From Taeniopygia guttata (Eukaryota > Chordata > Aves > Passeriformes > Estrildidae): a stretch of 64,000 bases of DNA. Where the stretch lies: contig NC_133026.1 in the NCBI RefSeq assembly GCF_048771995.1, positions 121,188,501 through 121,252,500 of the forward strand. The letters are read 5' to 3'. Shown piece after piece: positions 11,501 through 24,764 of the stretch. The notes under the pieces are model-generated. The model did no database searches and was not told the DNA's origin. It saw nothing but the letters and a program-made list of their open reading frames with translations. The stretch's first letter is position 1; every line of letters starts with the position of its first letter. A program made the translations under genes and the position numbers.

Positions 11501-14500
11501 AATATACTTATTTATGTGTGTATGTATTTGTTTATTTATTATTTAAATAAAAGAAGCAGAAGCCAGTTTTCCTGCTGTCCTAGTTCTGGAGAACTGTTCT
11601 TGCAGTTTGTATAAATATATTCACATGCTAGTGTGGTTAGTATTAGTTTATGAATTAAGTCTTTTACTTGTGGTCTTTTGTCTGTAAAATGTGATTAATT
11701 TTAAATTAAAGTATGACCCAAACAACACCTGACACTAAACTGAAAGGTGTTATAAAATATGTATATTGATTTTAGCCAAATGCAATCTTTTTTGATAAAA
11801 ATACCCTCTGATCCATAGTGCACCAAAAACTAGCTTTCCTGACTTTGATAGCACAAAGACATAGAGAAGATGTCAGACGTGAAATAAATAAGTGAGAAGT
11901 GTGGAAAAATGAATGAGGTGACATAGCACTGTTTGAGCTTTGTTGTCCCTGCTGTACACTACAAGAACAAGCACTTCTTGCTAATACGATGGAACAGCTC
12001 AACAATTTTCAGGCACAAAGACTACTTGAGGGAAAATTCAATAAGTTAAGAATACCAAACTGTAATCAGACCTTGGGGAAGAAGCAGTATTGAAACACAA
12101 CTTTTTTTTTGACAGTTTTGAGTGTAGCTCTGGTGGTCTGTTTCAAACACTGTCAAAATGATGATAAGTGGTCTTAGGAGTTTAGTTTTGATTCTTATAC
12201 CAAATAATCTGGCAACCTTCTTGGTATTAGTGCTGTTAGCAATTTAAGAAGTCTGATTTTTGAAGGAGAAAAGATGCTAAAATAGAAAAATTACTATGCT
12301 GAATGTAGAGTAATTACTTTTCATGACATCTTCATTGAAATCAATAGGATTGACTAATTAAGACATCTAAGCTGAAATCAATAGGATCTGACAGCTAACA
12401 CCTCCCTGTAGCAATAAGCCAGCATCAACAATTTTGCATCTATATCGATGTTAAAATCAGTCAATCCGATTTCCTTTGCTATTTAATACTTAATGTTTTC
12501 CTGAACAGCAAAGCCATTCCATACCTAATATGCTTCCCACATTTCAAAATGAAAGCTGATGAAACTGCTACACCTATATACCTTCTGTAATATGGTGCAC
12601 ATTTGCAGCTTGTTACCAAAGAGCTTTGATTGACTTGATGTTTGGGTTCTCAATCCTAAAACGCCAGTGGACTATAACAAGGCAACTAAAATATCTGCCA
12701 AGGCTAGGAGTGTCAAATACAGAAACAGTAACCCAGAATAGGAAAAAAATTCCACAACCAACAACAGCTTTTTTTTTTTTAATTCTTTCACCATCGAGCC
12801 TTTAATAGGAAAACCTTTGGGTGGATTCCTGCCAGTTCTCCCTCTGAGAGTTCACCCTGCTTTCCCTCAAGTTTCCAATTTCCCCTGAGTAGATTTCTAT
12901 TCATCTATGCAAAGTCTGTGCTATATTACCCCCGAACCTATCCTCAGTGCACAGTAGAACAGGTTTACAGAAATCAGTGTGCCTAGAGGGTTTCTGGAAT
13001 TGGAAAGGAGAGGGTGCCATCCAGTAGACATGCAGCTGCAGGGTTTTTTTCCTGCTGGTTGGATTCTGAGTCTCATTGAAATTTCTGTTCCTTCTGAATT
13101 TCTAGGCAGATGAGAACATAATCTAGTCAACGTTTTCCTTCTTTGGTTTGGAGTTGGATTTTGTAGCTGCTCCTCAAATCATGCTGATGGGAATGATAGT
13201 CTTCATTAAAGCAAGAACAACCCATTGACATTATGCACAAATGACCTTGAAGTTCAGGAAATTCAAGGAGAGCAGAGCATATCAACAGCGTCTTCTGAAT
13301 TATCCTATTTCATTTCCTGGTATTTTCCCTTCCTATCATTGTTGGGTTTTTTCACAGTTTATTTTAATCTTTTAATCAGGGCCAAATTAATATTATTGGT
13401 TTTAATATAGTTGTTCACAGAACCATGTGCAACCACTTCCAACCACTAATTGTCACAGTAAACAACTGCTTGAAGACATTTTAGAAGCTTGCTATGGACC
13501 AGATGTACATTTTCTCTTTCTCTCAACTACAGGCACATTTATTTGTAGATGGATTACAAATTTAAGAATGCCTTTATGTGGCTTATGTGCTTCAATTAAC
13601 GAATTTTAAAGCTAAATCTCAGAAATGTTTAAGAACCCAAAGTAACAGAATATTCTGTCTCAACTGTAAAATAAAAAACAAATATCCAAAATATATTGTA
13701 AGTTGTAATCTTTCATATATCAAATTATCTCTTCATAATTTCTGAGCCAAAGTACTTCCATAATTTCCTGTCCTTTGAAGGATTTTGCAGATGTCTGGAT
13801 ACCAACAAAAAAGATGTTATATGATTCATGTTGGAAAACAGCTGAAGTTCACGTTTCCTTAACAAGTAGTAAATCTTGATATTTGATGTATTAAAAATTT
13901 TCTTTAGGCACCATTTGCTTTACAAGAAATTTCTTAATATCTGCATCTTGCATTTGATTTTAGAAGAACTGAGCAGTTTAAATTTGAGATCTGCTGAATA
14001 TTTTGTCCTGAACTGGGCTGGCATGAGCATCCTTGACATGCAATTTGTGGCTGTTCATCTTGTGATGTCTGCCACAGCTTCGTTAAACTCAATAGTTTTT
14101 CTGGTGGATCAGGGCCCAAAGAATTTAATCATCCCTGTTGATCTCACTTAAATAAACATGGCTTAGAAGCAGAAGATTGCACTCAGGTTGAAATTTCCAC
14201 CCCTCTTAGGAAACCACACTTAACCTGATTCAATGGCCTCTGAAACGTTATTCTCTGCAAACGTTACTTCTCTGCAAGTGCCACCACAAAACCAAAAAAC
14301 TTTACTATATTCTTCAAGCAAATGTCAGCATTTTCTTCAAAACTGTGGTTACAAAGGAGACAAAAATACCTAAAAAATGTGAAAAGATATTAAAATACCA
14401 AAATTTTGATGTGGCAGGAGCCAAATTGCATTGTGGCTAATAAAAAGAACTATAATAGCATGCTCTTTATGGGAGCAAAACCAATGTTTATACAAAGACT

Positions 14501-16799
14501 ATGAACTTAGGAGCAATGGATTTAGTTGCTTCATTTTTTCAACATGTCTTTTGGCAAATATCTTGGTCCTGATGGATCTTGTGTTCCTCAAAATAGGCTT
14601 GAGATGGTTCTTAGGTACTGTCCTCTATATTGCTCTCCACAGCCATGTAGAAGGATACAGACAGATGGATGCTTGTCCAGAAAAGACACTTTGCTTAGAA
14701 CTGGGGTTAATGAAGCACATACCTGAAACACAGATCTCTTTCAAATATTTTTTTTTTTAAATTTGTGTCAACGCAAGGCTGATTAAGTGCTAATATTCCT
14801 TTCTTGTGTTGGGAAAAACTGGATTCAGATCCCTGTTCTGCCTTTGTCATGGCAGTAATCTAACAAAAGTACATCTATATGATAGATGAATAGCTCTAGA
14901 AGAAAGAGCTACTCCCTTTTTTCTTACTACATAATTTATAAAACACAGAGTAAGACCAATAAGATAAATTTACACTTCAAGTGTTTTGCAATTAAGGTAT
15001 TCACATGGGAACTGGCAGAGCTATGAGGAAAATTCTTGGTCTAGTTCCAGCAGCAGCAGAACTTGAATGCCCACTTACCTCTGTGTGAATGCTTTAAACT
15101 TCAATATACTCTATGCTCTTTCTGCCATTTTCTTTGCAAAAGGACAAACCGAGTTTAGGTTCATGAGTCTCATGGTGGGTTAATTTGAATATATGATGTC
15201 TTAAATTTTGCAATACCTCATGTTGTTATTTTAAGAGGACAAACGTTTAAATTTCTCTTTTTTCCCTTGACCATAAAGAATGGGATATTGGTGCTTCTCA
15301 CATTCTACGAGTGTAATCATAAAATTGCAGGTAATGGGACATCTAAAAATCTGTGCGTGGATATCTAATAACACAGTAGCTCATGAAAGTAGTGAGTCAA
15401 TGATTTAAAAGCCTGAAAGAGAAACTATTTGAAAAGAAACACCTCTGGGTTACTGACTCCACTGGGTACTTCTTTTCTAGAGGTTTTAGGTGTTCGGTGT
15501 AAGAAGAGCCATAGCAGAGGTACTACAGAAAAATAATTTCTGTGTGAGAAGTGGGAAAACATCTCTATAACAATTAAGCAAGTGGGCTATGTAATGAAAA
15601 GGCTATTGCTAACCTCTCCTACCATCTCTGTGATATCAACAAAGACACTTCGTACTTTGAATATAGAATAAATACTATAAATAAGGTAAAAAAACTTACA
15701 TCTGCATTCCATAAAGTATTTTCATCAATTCAGTCAAACAAGAGTCTATAAGCAAAGCATTATATAGATTAAATAACAAGGTTCAGATACCCTCGTTTCA
15801 GCCTGCAGAGCTCTGTGATACTTCTCAGGAGAATACCTTCCATTTTAAGTGCATTATATTCATTATTCCTTTCCTCCCCCTCCTTTCTTCTTACATTTTA
15901 ATTCATTTTGCAGCTTTCTCTTCATCACATGGGCTTTTATTTTCAAAATAAGCCATTTTTGCAGTACCTTTTCCAATGCCTTTGGAAAATTTAAATATAT
16001 AATGCAGCTACATTCCCTTTATCTGTCATGCTGGCAATATCTTCAAAAAGTCTAGTGTATTTGTAAAGCAAGTGCAGCTCTCCTAGCATTCTTACTGCAT
16101 CTTGTTAACTAATCCCCTTGTCACCACCTTACTCTCACTTTCTTCTGTCACAAATTAATCCATCAGCAATCATGTAATTCCAATGATCTGGTTTCCTTCT
16201 TTTTCCGTGAAGTGACATTAACTCGCATTTGAGTTGTAAGAAGGGTACATAGTTTTCACAGAATAAAATATAATCAAATCTTACTACTTTTAAATGCTAC
16301 TTGACGGCTTTGCTCACTACCATGCAATGCTGTCAAGGATATTTAAGAACCTAGACAGAGGTAAAATGCAGATTGGTTAAGATGTGGGATCCAGACCTTG
16401 ATGGTGCCAGTGTAAAATATCCCATTGACTTTGCTACCAAGTCAGCATAGTCCTCTGCTGGGTACAAGAGACTTCATTTTCGAGTATTCTGGGGAGGTGA
16501 AAGTAGAGCTCCTTGGCTGTCATGTTAAACTGAGAAGGAAGAAACAAGACTTATTGTCCAATAAAAAAAAAAAAAACAACCAACATCAGAGAGAAAGCCC
16601 CCCAACACATCCGAACTGAGCATATATTGCTTATGAAAATAAAACATGAAAGACTGGGGAGTGACCCATAGCTAGACTTTTGGGTTTTCTGGACTGCTAC
16701 AAACTGTACCATGCTACTAGCAGGCAGAAACAGTTCAAGCAGAAACTAAAGCCATGAGCAATTGCTGCTGCCTTGTTTCAAACAGGAAACAAAGGACTG
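8546..16799. other. Long gene-free AT-rich stretch
   Basis: About 8 kb with no supported gene. It contains only short A or T runs (for example near 12104, 12771 and 16562) and a short direct repeat of TGAAATCAATAGGA within 12338-12390. Open frames are short and lack domains. A weak CTCF-like match on the minus strand lies at 13015-13027 (11 of 13 core positions). I see no tRNA-like B box, snRNA or CRISPR-like pattern. Confidence 0.5.
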
Positions 16800-17400
16800 A
16801 AAACAATACCTGTGTCTGGCTCTCAGTGGCCACGGGATGGAGGTTCCCCAGCAGCTGTCCCGCCTGTGGCCGCAGGACCACACACGAGCGGCCGCCCCAT
16901 CTCTGCCCAGCCTGGTGCGGGTGTTGGTGATCCCTGCGGCGTGGGGAGCACAGCAGGGCACAGAGCACGGGGAAACTGAGGCACAGGAATAAGGGAAGGA
17001 CACTTGTCTGAGTCCTCGAGGATTTAATTCCCAAAGTGGGACAGAGCAAGTGACAAACCTGAACCTGAAGGGACTTTCAAAGGGTAGAGGGAACACGGGG
17101 AGGACACAACCTTTGAGCAATAGGAGGGCATTAGGGGAGGGGTGCAGGGTAAGGGCTCCCCTGTAGAAGCTAACACTGGGAGGAAGCAAACCCTACAATC
17201 CAATCCTGCTTCGAGGAAGGGATGAGAGACAGGGAACACTCCAGAACCAAAGGAGTGTGCTATCTTTGACAGACAGGGGTAAGACAAGGGAACAAGGGAG
17301 GTATACAGGTGGATTCACATGTGGATTGACATAGATTTTGGGGGGCAAAACTGTGGTAAATAACTCAGGACTGAACCATTAAGGAAGCCAAATAGAGTAC
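16800..17400 (-). mobile_element. Possible LTR-retroelement remnant (GC-richer block)
   Basis: This block of about 600 bp is much richer in GC than its surroundings. Read on the minus strand it has the look of an avian LTR: a C/T-rich stretch, an ATTAAA polyadenylation-like hexamer at about 17022-17027, then a downstream segment with 'cctcagtttcccc' and a CpG-bearing GC-rich end near 16900. I cannot define TG...CA ends or a target-site duplication, and no gag or pol sequence adjoins. The overlapping open frames on both strands have no viral domain I recognise. An alternative is non-LTR single-copy DNA. The 'ggaaactgaggcaca' word at 16972-16986 also occurs in MIR SINEs. Confidence 0.35.
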
Positions 17401-19061
17401 ATAGAATGAACCATTACAAACTTATGACAAGGAATATTAAAACATACTACAGAATAATAAACTGTAAAATAACAGACTACTATAAAATAACAAAAAAAAA
17501 ATAGTTTCAACAGGTAATTCCATTTCCTGGTTGACTAGAACCACTTGACTTTTGTCCTTGCTTTTTACATTGTGTCCCAAATAAACAAAGGTCTCATGTA
17601 GCACACACCTTGCTGAGGGCTCTTGCAGATAGAGATAGGGGACTTATTTCCAGTTGTATTGAATTTCCTTTAGCTGTATACTCCAGTGCAAAATAATTGT
17701 AAATATTTTTGAACTCAACTTGATGGCACTTATATGCCTCTTGCTTTTTTTCAAGAAGCAGATGTGACATATGATGTAAAAGACAACTGAGAATTAGCCC
17801 AAAATAGCAGTTCCATAACTCTATCCCAGCTGACCTACTGAAAACCTCTGAACAACCTTTACAACCTTTCATTTCTTTAAAGTTTTTAATCTCATCAAGA
17901 TTTTTGAAATTACATCTTAGAACTCTGTGGAGGGCTTAACTACACTATTTGGAAAGGAGGACATCCATAATAAGGAAAAAAATATTATATATCTCACATA
18001 AGATTGGTGACCCCATTCAATATGTAATCTTGTATTTTTTATAAAGATACATGGGAGGCTTGTTAGTGTGAACATTTTTAGCATTACAGACTTTTTAAAA
18101 TGCATGCGTTCCCCTTCCGCACAGACATGACCAGTTGAAAAGCTGAAAAATATTTTCACTTTTATTCTTTTACTCTCCAGTAAGAAGACTAATTTATGCA
18201 CAGATTCTCACTTAGGGAAAAATTCTGCTGTTTTCAAGATATATTTATTTCTTGATCTCTTCAAAATTAAAATTTACGGGGCCTTTTTTTTTCTTTTTAT
18301 GTTTCTTTCAGCTAACTCTTGGAAATATCTAGAAAATTTTACAGCCTAAACAATTTTATTTTAGGAAGAATCAACACTCAGGCAACTCCAGACTGCTAAA
18401 TAGATACGTCAGGAAGTTATAAAGGTCTGAATTTGATATGATGAACATGAAAAGGGTTGTTATTGATGCTGTATTGTAATGGAGTCTGTACCAACAGTCT
18501 CCCATGCTGAGAAGGAAGACTCATGTTTTATACATCTATTCACACCATGGCAAGAAAGGCACACTCTTGAAGATGTTTTATAGTCATGTAGTTGAGCAAG
18601 AGGGATGCAAAGAAGTTTCTCTGAGAGAAAAGAACAGTGTCTGGAGCGAGGAGTTAAAAGATGAAGTGGAAGTAGTTTTTCTAGCTAGGTCTCTCAGGTA
18701 GAGACTATGTGTTGTGAAGGATTTTCTTAAAGGTCACAGCTAATGCCGGGTTCAAAGTGGAAGCCAAACAGTGGGGTCACAGGGAAGGGTGAGGACATTC
18801 AGCTGTGGACAAATGTTGTATGCAACCTCACAGTTTGCAGGAGCAGCCCTCCACTCCCCAGAACCAAGAGGCATTGTGCCTCCTTGCTCGACAAGAACTG
18901 TTTTGAGATATTTTCTGGTTTATGGCAGAAAACCCTTCTATAATCTCATGTGGGGATAGCGACTGGGCTTTTCTCAAGAGAGAGAAGCCTCTTAAGGAGG
19001 CCCAGGCAGTGGCCTTTCCTGAGTTCCCAGGGGACCATATGCAAATTATGCTCTCTGTAGG
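17401..19061. other. Gene-free AT-rich sequence
   Basis: No gene or repeat is recognised. The left part (17440-17510) is A-rich with repeated 'actataaaataac' type words, perhaps a decayed poly-A or simple repeat next to the preceding block. Confidence 0.45.
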
Positions 19062-19182
19062 TCTCAGTTTCCCTATCTGCAAACAGAGAACATTTAGTCC
19101 ATGCGACATCCAGAGCCCTTGAAGATATCTGAAAATAAGTAATTGTTGAGTGCAGACATTTACTAAATATTAGTGCTGTTAG
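19062..19182 (+). repeat. Probable ancient MIR-type SINE relic
   Basis: The string CTCAGTTTCCCTATCTGCAAA matches the best-conserved part of the MIR SINE ('cctcagtttcctcatctgtaaa'). The following sequence, with 'ttgaagatatctgaaaat' and 'gtgcagacatttactaaatattagt', lines up loosely with the MIR 3' part ('tgctcaataaatgttagt'). MIRs are amniote-wide fossils that survive in birds in low numbers, sometimes under selection. The assignment is by memory of the consensus and could be coincidence beyond the first 20 bases. Confidence 0.45.
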
Positions 19183-20349
19183 ATTATAAAAGCTGTGTGG
19201 ACCAGCTCCAGAAATGGATTTGGGCAAAGGCAGGAATTTGCAGATGCAAAATGGCCACACACAGCAGTTGCACACAGTGGGGCTCAACTGTTCAATGCTA
19301 TTTTCATTATATTTTTCTGGGTTTATAGCTTTGTTTTTTTATTTCAAGCACTAGCCATTGAATATCAACTCAATTATTGCCCGTGCATGAAAGTTATGCC
19401 TTCTCATTTGTACCTCTTTTATTATGGCAATTGAATTCTCATCACTGACCCATGTTTATCCTTATCCCTATAGGATATAGGCATGTTCAGTTCTTCTCTC
19501 CATTGCTGTACTGTATTGATCAAGCAATTTGCAACCTTTTCCTTCCTTTAATGTCATTTCCAAATATCCATCTGTCTAGCTTCCTATCTCACCCAGGTAA
19601 ATATTTGGTGGATTTCATCTTCTCCAGTATAGCATGGAATTATTTCTGTATTTAAATGGCACCTTATATACATAAATATATACTTAAATACATAGCATGT
19701 AGAAATTAATGAAGAATTTCCCTGAAGGTGTCAAGCAAACCCTATTGATAAAAACAAGTGAGATAGAAGGGTAGCCTAAAAATAGGCAAATATAAAAAAA
19801 AAAATTATAAACAGAAATTTTTATATAGAGCACAGTCCTAATAATTGCCTTCTTCAGCTGTCAAGATAGCAACAAAAAAGCCTAAGGAAAGAGAATAATC
19901 TTTCTTTTTGCTAGAGAACACACATTGATTCCTCTTCTCTTGAAAAAGCTTGAATGGTCAAATTCAGATCACTTTTGTATTGGTATAACACAAGCATTTT
20001 CAGAAGAATTATTTTCAGCCCATGGAAGTGGTATAAAACCAGCGATATAAAGCAATGCAGTTGCTTTCACTTTCATTTTAACACCACTGTTCTTTTACTT
20101 CCTCCTATATAAACTGGATTAAAAGACCAAAATCTTCTTATCTGCTTTAAGAAGGAAGATTTTTTATTTCACAGAAAGACAATTGTTACATTTTTTTTGT
20201 GAAAAGCAGAGTTTAATTTGCAATATAGTGTACCAACCTGACAAAGAAAAATGGGTCTTTAGTCCTTTAAAAACAATATGAATTTTGAGAAGATTTTTCT
20301 AATGAAAGGAAATAAAGGAAGGCTTGTAAGAGCTTTTCTAATTTTCATT
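19183..20349. other. Gene-free AT-rich sequence
   Basis: I see no gene, and only short A runs (about 19793-19804). There is no recognisable mobile element. Confidence 0.5.
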
Positions 20350-20352
20350 TTG

Positions 20353-20356
<4 letters not shown>

Positions 20357-20407
<51 letters not shown>

Positions 20408-20512
20408 CACACACACACACACACACACATATATAAGTACCTATGTATATAATTATATTTATGTAAATATTTTATTTTATTTATTTAATTTTATTTATTT
20501 TATTATTTTTTG
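20357..20512. repeat. Compound (TA)n-(AC)n microsatellite with ATTT-rich tail
   Basis: A pure TA tract of about 48 bases (20357-20404) is followed directly by an AC tract of about 23 bases (20407-20429). After a short interval comes an irregular TTTTA/TTTA-rich stretch to about 20512. Alternating purine-pyrimidine runs like these are slippage-prone and length-polymorphic; long TA tracts can also extrude cruciforms. Confidence 0.97.
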
Positions 20513-23061
20513 GTAGACCTCCTGCTTTAGCTGCCAAATCAGTGTTTGAACTCTTCTTGCTGCCCTTTTCAACTTTCCATATGTCTCTGTGTTCCTAAAA
20601 TTGGGATGGACCAAAAAGGGCTGCTCACAGAGGCTTAACTGCAAGACTGGGACCTTGATGTATGGTACATGTGAGCCTGCAAAACTCTAGTGTGTAAAAG
20701 ATTCTGCATGAGGCATTGAAATAAAATTTTTCTTGGTAGCCTTTTCACACAAATTTATACCTAGTACCTCCCTATGTTTGCTTGGGAGCCAGAGTGCTGA
20801 AAGTGGGTGAGGAGTAGCGATGTGCTCCCACCTGATGTTGGTTCAGATCACTGGAAGAATGTTCGTACAAACAAAGAGCTGCAGGCCATGTCACAGCCCC
20901 TTTCCTCTGCTTAATCCACAGCTCACTTAAGAAATAACACATTTTTCTTCACTCAGGACACCTTTTATCTTTTTTCTGTCTCATGTGTCTGTGGGGTGTT
21001 TTCTTTCTCCTCTTTGCTTTTGAACTGCTGCTGAATGTTGATGAGAGAATACTTAGGCCAGTCCTAGAGTAGTTTTACATTATTGTAGGCTTTTTTTCCT
21101 TCAGTCCTGGCAATACCGGATTCCTGCATTCAAGAACACCACAGTGGCTTAAACTGTGTGAATACTGGATGTTTTCCTATGATGACACCTTGCCTCAACT
21201 CTCTTGAGGAATAAAGATGCTTTAGAAGACAAGGCAGAAATGTTTTTCAGTGAATTTTGCAACAGAACAAAACTACTCTGTCTTCTCTGCCTCGTGAGCA
21301 AAATTCACCGAATGGAGTCATATTGGAGAGGAGAGAAAACAGAAGTTCAACACTGGTGTTCTGGGTCAGTAGGTTTCAAATGTACACTTACTTTTACATC
21401 TGTTGCTCTGATTTATAGACAAGGTGGAGGTTAACTGTTTTCTGTTTTCCTTTTGCTACAACTTCCTCTGTGCTCAGAGCATATGCTTTCTTGATAGTAT
21501 TTATAAAGAACCCTTGGGTTAGTTTTTTCAGGCTAGAGGTATTGGCCTAGACATGGTGAAAAGCCCCATTTTAAAATTGTATCTTCTATGCCTGTTAAAA
21601 AGCCCAGCAACCATTTCTGCTCAGTTCTGTTTTCTAGGATCTAGCTGCACTTTTAGCAGCAGTGGTTAACAAACAATATGTGCTCCGAACTCTTGTTCCC
21701 ACTGTAGCTGTGACTGCTGTGGGGGGGCTTGAAGAGTTGATGTTTTTCTGCGCTGGTTTGTGCTAGAGAGGTAAAAATATTAAAGCCAGCTCTGCAGAAT
21801 GGGAGCAAATGAGGTATAGCCTGATAGAAAAATGGCAAGAGAAAATTTGCCAAGACCAAGGGAACTACAGGGAGTCTTGTACCAGGAAGGTTGAGATTTA
21901 GTTAACACAGGGAAAGGTACAAACCCCTGTTTCTGTCTTGCATTGATGCACTTCTACCTTAGGTAGGGTAGGCATAGAAAAAATAGTTGTTTTTCTCTGT
22001 ATCATCGGGAAATTCTGCCAGGCTTATACCACAGAGAAACCTTTTCAGAAAGTTGTTGAAAAAAATGGTATATAGGAGTGGGACTTCCTCAAAGCTGCAA
22101 GGAAATGTGCTGGTACCAGTCAGCAGGGGAAAATATTTGCCCAAGGGTTTTGTTGTAGGGCAGATTCCCCGATGTAGCTTAATCAGTAGAACAAAAAGTC
22201 TATTGTGTACTACTTATGTGCACCCTTAATAGGATGCATGCAAATCCATTGGCCTTAATGGCACTATTCATATATGCAAAGGTAGACACCCTGCTTTAGG
22301 TCTCCCAGTCAAGCCATTTTGTTGTCAGCTCAAAAAAGGAAGGCATTTGCCCCAGGTCTTACCTTGGCTACAGTTGTAAAAGTTCTAATAGGAAAAATCT
22401 GAAATGAAAAAATAATATTGAAAAACACTTGCTGCAATTTGGGATTTGCATAGCCATTGGAAAGCAAGGATCGTCAAAATCAGGGGACCATTTATAGATT
22501 GCAAAGATTTTCCATTGAGAACTTTGAGGTAATGCATTTCAAAAATCATGCCTTTTTTTGAGCAACGGTGGCTTGAAGAATACAGTTCAGAGAGTAAAAT
22601 ATCAGAATCTTCTGTATTGCAAAGTAGGCAGCAACAAACATTTCTCAGTAGAAGTGTGTAAAACATAGTGATCTGTCTTGTAATGGATATCTGTCTATGA
22701 GGTAATTCTACCATCTTGCAATTACATGCCTGAAGACATTAATAGCATAAAGCATATTTTAAAAGTAATTGGTAAACCTATTAATTTCCACATCTCCATG
22801 TTTTTGTCATTTACCATGAAATACTTAACTGTCTTTTGCATTGTTTCAAAAGACGTGTCCATATTTAAATAGAAACCTCCTTTCATTGTCCATGCTGCAT
22901 GTTTCATTTTATCTGTATGAGAAATGTGAAACTAGGGAATTAATAATTATTTCACTTGGAAAGGTATGAAGCAAATTCCATTGCCTTTGTCTGATTAGAA
23001 TCTTCCCTGCTGGTTTAATTAAAAATGGCCATGTGACAAGCAAAGAAAGCATCTCTCCTTT
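20513..23061. other. Gene-free AT-rich sequence
   Basis: No gene is supported. The right part (about 22930-23050) contains a homeodomain-type TTTAATTAAAAATGG stretch in non-repetitive sequence and could belong to a conserved element, but this is not decidable here. Confidence 0.45.
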
Positions 23062-23083
23062 GGGGTGGAGGGGGGGAGGAGGG
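23062..23083 (+). other. G-quadruplex-type G-run motif
   Basis: Four G runs of three or more separated by loops of 1-4 bases fit the G3+N1-7 rule (GGGG, GGG, GGG, GGG with loops TGGA, G, AGGA). It is an isolated G-rich patch in AT-rich DNA with no adjoining promoter. Folding is a prediction from the pattern only. Confidence 0.6.
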
Positions 23084-23569
23084 AACGGTATTGTATTTTC
23101 TGGTAAACAGTGAATCCTGAAGCTCCAGACTTGTAAAATTTAAATGCTTAATGCAAATGAAAAATGCAGACTCAGGTCAGCTACAGACAAATGTCACTAG
23201 ACTGGATGGAAAATGCACTGCAGGCAGAAAAGATGACATTTATCAGTCATCCATACATCAGTAACTAAAACAATTTTAGGGTTGTCTAGACAGGCATCTA
23301 TTATTCCTTAAATTTAAAAGCTTTAGTAGAAAGACAACAGCAAATGCTCGATTTATATTTAGGTGTTTTTCAGTTTGTTGTGGGTTTGTTTTTTTGTTTG
23401 TTTTTCTTTTCCACATGAAACAAGATAGGAAAAGGAAAAATCATAGTTTTCAAATTGAAAAATTTTGCTTTTCCTTCTGTTTGACTTTTTTTTTTTTTTA
23501 ATATTTTTTTGCTCTCTGGGTAAAGGAGATTTTCTTGGCATGTTCTGAAAGCAATTTAAGTGAATTATC

Positions 23570-23730
23570 AGAGTGTGCATGCAATGCTGGCTGTAATTAT
23601 TACAGTACAGCCCTGTAATATTGAGCTTAATTATTGTGTACAGTGTTTGGCCTTTATGTTTTCTGCTTAATTTACCCTGTATAGTTAACGTGAATTTAGT
23701 GAAATCATTATGCAACTTTTGGGTTTCTTT
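23570..23730. promoter_or_regulatory. Candidate conserved non-coding element
   Basis: Non-repetitive, mixed-composition sequence with clustered homeodomain-type TAATTA/TTAATT words. It includes a near-perfect palindrome, CTGTAAT-T-ATTACAG, at 23591-23605 and a second TTAATTATTG site about 40 bases on. This texture is typical of vertebrate developmental enhancers in gene deserts. There is no coding potential. The call is inference; only alignment to other birds and mammals can confirm it. Confidence 0.3.
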
Positions 23731-24764
23731 TTTGGAAAAAAAATATTTATATTTTCAGGAGAAACAAACTAGAATAGATACAAATATTGAAGTAAATAAT
23801 TCTGGTAGATGGATCCCTTCTCTCTGTTGCTTATGAAGAGGCACTGTTCTGCAAATATATATACACTGAATTACGATATTACTAATTAAGATCTGTGAAC
23901 TGTACCCTTAGCAGCCACAGGAAAACTTGCAAGCTTCAATTTCAACTAAATATTTTCACTACTGTTTTTTGTTTTAATTTTTACTTCATATGGTAACAAG
24001 CATTTTTGCAAGAATGTGCACAAAATTGCAATTATTCCCTCTACCATGCAGAGCATATATTACAGTTTTTGCAATAAATTAAATTCTTTGTGTGATGAAA
24101 TTTTTTATACTGCTCCTTTAAGATTAATCTTTGGATATGCTATAGTTAAGCAGAAACAGGATAGCCCAGCCCATCTGCAGACTGTTTTCCATTAATACCT
24201 CTTTTGTTTTCAGATCTTGCTTTTTTTTCACCTCTTCCAGTAGGAGGAAACAGTGTCAGGTTGCCTCTCTGGCAGCAGGGCTGGAGTGTTTGCTAGTCAA
24301 ACCCTGGGCCTGACTGCCAGTGGTTTAGAGCCCTTCAAATGTCAGGTGATTTCTAGATGTCCCATGCAGAGCAGGGAAAATGAGTAGTGGAACATCTTGG
24401 TAAAAATATGGAAGCAAAGGATGCTGCTTGCACAGTGGGCCTCAGAGTGTGCTGAGTTGGAAAAAAAAATTATGCCTTTAATGGGCCACAATGAAACATG
24501 GACTGCTTGTAAAGAAAATTATTTAAAAGTGAATAATATAAAATAAAAATCAAGGGATTCAGCTGTGAACATGTCATCACACTCACTGTCTTTCAAGAAA
24601 GGTATGACAACTCTAAGCATTGAAAGGGTTGGGGGCTTGGTTTGGATTTGTTCTGTTTTTTCCTGCCTACAGCTCTTCCAAAGTTTTTAGATTCTGTGTC
24701 TGTTAGGAAGAGGTGATGTATTTGTATGACACCAAGATTCTCATATTTTGTCTACTTGGAAATG
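23731..24764. other. Gene-free AT-rich sequence
   Basis: No gene or clear repeat is seen. A short poly-A of nine bases sits near 24461. Otherwise ordinary AT-rich DNA. Confidence 0.5.

Noticed and set aside
16735..17287. Overlapping frames of 87-147 codons on the minus strand
   Set aside because: Several frames are open at once in a GC-rich block and none shows a retroviral or cellular domain, so composition explains them.
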